Positions 59,975-64,000 of a stretch of 64,000 nucleotides of DNA are shown piece after piece (the stretch's first letter is position 1; the number at the start of each line of letters is the position of its first letter). Source of the stretch: Linnemannia elongata (taxonomy: Eukaryota; Mortierellomycota; Mortierellomycetes; Mortierellales; Mortierellaceae); NCBI GenBank assembly GCA_036320915.1, contig JAXBDG010000001.1, positions 2,108,001 through 2,172,000 on the forward strand, given 5' to 3'. A model generated the notes under the pieces. The model was not told the origin of the DNA. It ran no database searches and saw only the letters and a program-made list of their open reading frames with translations. The translations under genes and the position numbers were made by a program.

Positions 59975-62900
59975 ATGCATGAGAACACCAACCACAGCCA
60001 CTTCCAGGTGAAGGCCTTCTGGTAAGCACCTTTTGTTTCTTTTAATATTACAACATCCTTCCTCATCCACTCTCGGGTATTTATTTGGTACCTGCCCCCC
60101 TTTCACCCTGCCCTGGCCCTGTCATATTCCACCTTCTATTCCCCCTTTCATACACCCTCTCTTGCCCCTCCCTCTTCCCTCCAGCTCAGCCGACCACACA
60201 TTTTTTTATTTATTTTTTTGGTTTACGCCCACGCCCAACCCACACGCCATTACAAACCATTCTCTCTTCCTGACACAAACACCTTGCTAGTTAGTATCAG
60301 TCAGTGAGTGAGAGTTCACCCGCGCCCTCTGCTTTACATATCACCCACACACATAAGCGAAATCAATACACATTCTTCTCCCTCTTTGAGTGCATGTCTC
60401 ACACTTACAATCATCCCTCGGATACATCTCAATTGGCCTCCTTCTCCCTCTCTTTCTATTCAGACAACCTATCCTTTCTATCCCTATACATACCTTCCCT
60501 TTCTACAACAGTCAGTCAGTCAGAATCCCTCTTTGAATTGACCTGGCTCTCATATCCCGCCTCGATGACCCCACTCCGACACAATTTATCCTTTCCACAT
60601 CTCTTTTCCACCTCTCACTACCCACTACCCAATACCCACAAAAACACATACATCTTCACTCAATCTCACTTCTCACCCAACTCAACTCAAACAACATCCG
60701 CCACCGGGATCTGAAAATAACCCCGCAGCTTTTCTTTGTTATTTTGCTTCCATATCCACTAATCCCGCTCTATTATTCTTTCCTTTTCTGCACTGCACCT
60801 TCTCTCCTCCCTCACCTTTCTTATCCTTCAACTCCCCCGCATCTTTCGTTCTTCTCTCATCCCACACGTGTGCGACAATCTCTCCTTCCCTCAATTGCAA
60901 ATCTGTACCTAAAATAATAGGTCTAACCTTGCACAAGAGGCCCCTGCTACATCATTATCATCGACCGAACCAAGCAAGCTCCCTCCCAAAAAGCCCAGCA
61001 AACGTATCCGCATCTCCACAGCCTGCATTAATTGCCGACAGAAAAAAATTAAGTGCGACGGCCAAGTCCCTTGCTCCCACTGCGAAAAGTTCAGGACAGA
61101 ATGTGTTTACCCCGCCGTCAACAAACCCGCCAACCAGGAATATGTCGAAACCCTTGAGAACCGGCTAAAGAGCGTCGAGTCTCACCTTCAAGGTCTCCTC
61201 TCCCGCGGTATCGGCAAGGGTCTGAACGACCTGGCTACCGACCCTTCCTCGGACGACATGGATCACCACCACCACAACGCACCTTATACCCCAGCCTCTG
61301 TCCCCGCCACCCCTCCCTCCAAACCACCACATGATCACGGCCACAGCTCCTCACACTCTCGGCATCACTCCTACAGTATCCCCCTCATCCGGCAATTCTC
61401 CGGCGCATCCATCAGCACGCCGAACCTCACGGGCCCTGATTCAGATACCGAGGACGCCACTTTTACGACAGACGACTCTATGGATGTTCTCAGTCTCTTG
61501 ATGGGCTCATTAAAGGTCGACCGCGATGGCGCCGCTCAATATATCCCCAAAGTCCTCGGCCAAAAAGAGCGCTCATACAACGACGCCAGGACCTACAACA
61601 CTTCCCCATTGAGTCACCTCCCCGATTTCAGCACCCTCGACTGGCAGACAACCGATCTCCCCCTTCCATATACCCTTCCCAACACACTCCTCACACCCAA
61701 GGCCATCAGTGCTCTCCTGGACATCTACTTCAACAGCGTCCACACCTTCCTACCAGTCATCCATAAGACCAGCTTCCTTACGCTCTGTCAAGAAGGAGAG
61801 TTCCGTGTCCCTCCTTTTCTGCTGATGGCCATCTGCGCGGTTGCCGCCCGCCATGCCACCGATTTTGAGCTGCAAGATATCCCCGATCTCGCCAACCTCA
61901 AAGGTCATCACGCTCTCTATGATCACGCACGAGCCCTGTTAGACACCTACATGGATGTGCCAAGGCTCAGCACTGTTCAGGGTCTTTTGCTGCTGGCCTA
62001 CTACCAGACTAAGGAGAAGCGGTCGGGTCACTTCTTCCGCATCCGTATGTATGTCAACCTGGCAACAAGGATGGCTCTCGATATGGGACTCAACAAGGCC
62101 CTTCGCAAGAGCATTCTCGAGCTCGAGTCGTCCAACACAGGCGACAGTCTGGCAAGCACAGAAAGTCCATCCTTCCGGCCGGCATCCTCGCACACCACCT
62201 CTTTTTTTGATGCGCGAGCGAACGCCAATAACACGGATTTCGGATCTCGCGATCAGTCCCAAAAGCGCCTCTCGCAAGAGAAGCGCGTCGTCCTCAACCA
62301 GGAGAACCGACTTGCATGGCTCGGCTGCTTTTTCCTCGACGGCTTGACAAGCAGTCTGATGGGTCAGGACTACTGTGTGTCGAACGCCTCACTCGACATT
62401 CCCAAACTCATCCAAGAGGCCGGTCAGATGCCCGACACCGTCCAAGGCGCTACTCTAATCTTTTGGCTCCACCACCTCGAACTGGTGCAGATCTACCGTC
62501 GGATCTGCAGCTTTTACAGAACCATCGCCAACGAGCAGGCCTTGGCCAAGGCTATCAAGGGTGCTGAGATGCTGACCATCCAGTCATCGATTGACAGTTG
62601 GTTGCTGAACCTGCCTGCTCACTTGGTCTACACCGACAGCCAAAGCACCGGCGGAGCTCTGCCTTCGTACTATACCCTCTACCTCCACCGGTTCTTCTAC
62701 AGTCACCGCCTCCTCCTCTACCGCCCTCTGATATCGAACAAGTCTCACCGTGGTGACCTCAAGGACAGCAACTCTCCCATAGCCAAGTGTTCCCAGGCCG
62801 CATTGATGTTAACTCAGATCGGCGAGATCATCTTCCAGAACTACAGCTGGCCCTGGCCTGGATGTGGTCTCTTTGCCTACCACATGCTCCAGGCGGCCGA

Positions 62901-64000
62901 GATCCATGTATTCCAGATGATCACTCAGTCCCTGGCTGATTCTCAGAGCCTGTACTATCGCACGATGGATCTCATCAAGGGCTATGTCAGCCTGGCCAAA
63001 CTGCCTGAACTGGAAAAGGATGTCATGGCTATGGAAGAGACTGTGAGCAACTTCCTCCTGACGCCACAGGGGTCGTTGAATCAGCAAAGCAACATGTCCT
63101 CTAGTGGCACCATCGGATCCTCGAGCTTCTCGCAGCAGCAGCAGCAGCAGCAGCAACAGCACCAAAACCAGCAACAACAGTTTGTCGCGACCCCAGCCTC
63201 GGACTATAGCTATGCCAGTGTCATGTCACCCTCGTCTCCTGCAGAGTCTGTCCAGAGGATGCCCATGCAGCACAGCAATAACCATGGTGGCTACTACTCG
63301 AACCACCAGCAAGGCAATGAGGATGCGGACATGTTTTCGCCTCTTCAAGCTCATGCCTACCCAACTTTCGAGTCGGCCAGCCGCGTGTTCCGTCAGCCCC
63401 AAGGTGCTTCGACTGTAGCCACCTCAACCACTACTGCTGCCGCCGCTGCTACTGCTACTACTACCAACCACTTTATGGGCAGCTCTACTACGGAGTCAAA
63501 CACCTTTTCGATCGGCTTTGACCTACCCAGTATCTCGTCTGTCACCGCGACTCAAGGTTCTTCGACATCCAACGCAGGCCTTTACGCCACCAACGGTTTG
63601 CCCTTTTACAGCTCGACGACGGAAGCCAATTCGATGAACATGTTTGATTCCAACCACCAGGGCGGACTCTACAACAGCCAGTCCTCATTCGTGCAGCCGA
63701 TCTTGGCCCCCGTCGGAGATCTATTGGGTATGGGAAATATGGATAACCGCGTGTTTGGTTCCAACTCGGGCAATCAGGGCCAGGGTTCGTCGATGCCCTC
63801 TCCCTCATTCACTCAGGGAGCAGACAACAAGAAAAAGTCGGTCGTGCCACCACCCAAGCCTCCCAAGCGTATTCTTCCTCAGTCAACAGGCAGCTCGAGC
63901 TCCTCAGCCGTCAGCCAGAGCCTCAAACCTCCAGTTCCTAAGAAGCCAACCCGTCTGACAGATGCCGCAGCCCCATCCGCAGCCTCAGCCCCACGTTGGA
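59975..64000 (+). CDS. Zn2Cys6 fungal transcription factor with fungal-specific regulatory domain, 3' end outside window
   Basis: Exons 59975-60021 and 60921 to the window edge give at least 1042 residues without a stop. The first exon encodes MHENTNHSHFQVKAF; the frame is open but ATG-less upstream to about 59872. The binuclear zinc cluster is CINCRQKKIKCDGQVPCSHC plus EKFRTEC, with cysteines at residues 51, 54, 61, 67, 70 and 77 (spacing 2-6-5-2-6). A short linker and coiled coil (VETLENRLKSVESHL) follow. The fungal-specific domain spans about residues 270-680, including VHTFLPVIHKTSF and ATRMALDMGLNKAL. The C-terminal part is Ser/Gln-rich with a poly-Gln run. It is a nuclear DNA-binding activator or repressor; its regulon is unknown. 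Confidence 0.93.
63132..63180 (+). repeat. CAG/CAA glutamine repeat
   Basis: Near-uninterrupted CAG run followed by mixed CAA/CAG, encoding about 13-15 glutamines in the activation region of the Zn2Cys6 protein. Confidence 0.9.

Overview
The window is eukaryotic nuclear DNA from a filamentous fungus. It holds a class IV-type chitin synthase, a secreted chitin deacetylase, a Zn2Cys6 regulator and a fungal-type peroxisomal carnitine acetyltransferase. Genes are cut by short GT-AG introns (about 50-240 nt), intergenic DNA is rich in pyrimidine and poly(A) tracts, and large proteins carry long low-complexity segments. I suspect an early-diverging lineage (Mortierellomycota/Mucoromycota), but that is an impression, not something the sequence proves. 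Exon coordinates were derived by hand from splice consensus, reading phase and family motifs. I saw no tRNA, rRNA, transposase, CRISPR or viral gene.

Layout, left to right. 1-13.4 kb: the 3' part of a cytochrome b5-domain protein (+), a HAD-like protein (+), a SulP anion transporter with STAS domain (+), an RPA-interacting-protein homologue (-), an ArsB/CitM-type ion transporter with a poly-serine loop (-), and a chitin deacetylase (-). 13.4-18.9 kb: mostly non-coding, with one doubtful secreted/membrane gene (-). 18.9-29.1 kb: a compact housekeeping block with a DUF202 membrane protein (+), QCR10 of respiratory complex III (-), the PP2A catalytic subunit (+), a short-chain dehydrogenase (+) and carnitine acetyltransferase (-). 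29.1-45.6 kb: a long intergenic stretch, a two-finger C2H2 regulator (+), a 1370-residue secreted, apparently GPI-anchored acidic/lysine-rich protein (-) and the chitin synthase (-). 45.6-64 kb: a 6 kb gene desert, a degenerate ubiquitin-like/eS31 ribosomal fusion (+), an OPA3-family gene with a long tail (+), a 5.5 kb desert, and a Zn2Cys6 regulator (+) that runs off the right edge.

Themes. Cell surface: chitin deacetylase, chitin synthase and the large GPI-type protein. Mitochondrial/peroxisomal metabolism: QCR10, OPA3-like, carnitine acetyltransferase. Transport: SulP, ArsB/CitM. These are ordinary scattered fungal genes; nothing argues for a co-regulated cluster. The best second-look items are the ubiquitin-like moiety on eS31 that has lost ubiquitin's key residues, a PP2A catalytic subunit with valine in place of the regulatory Thr304, a perfect 19-bp inverted repeat beside a CRE palindrome upstream of QCR10, and long homopolymeric A tracts placed between genes.
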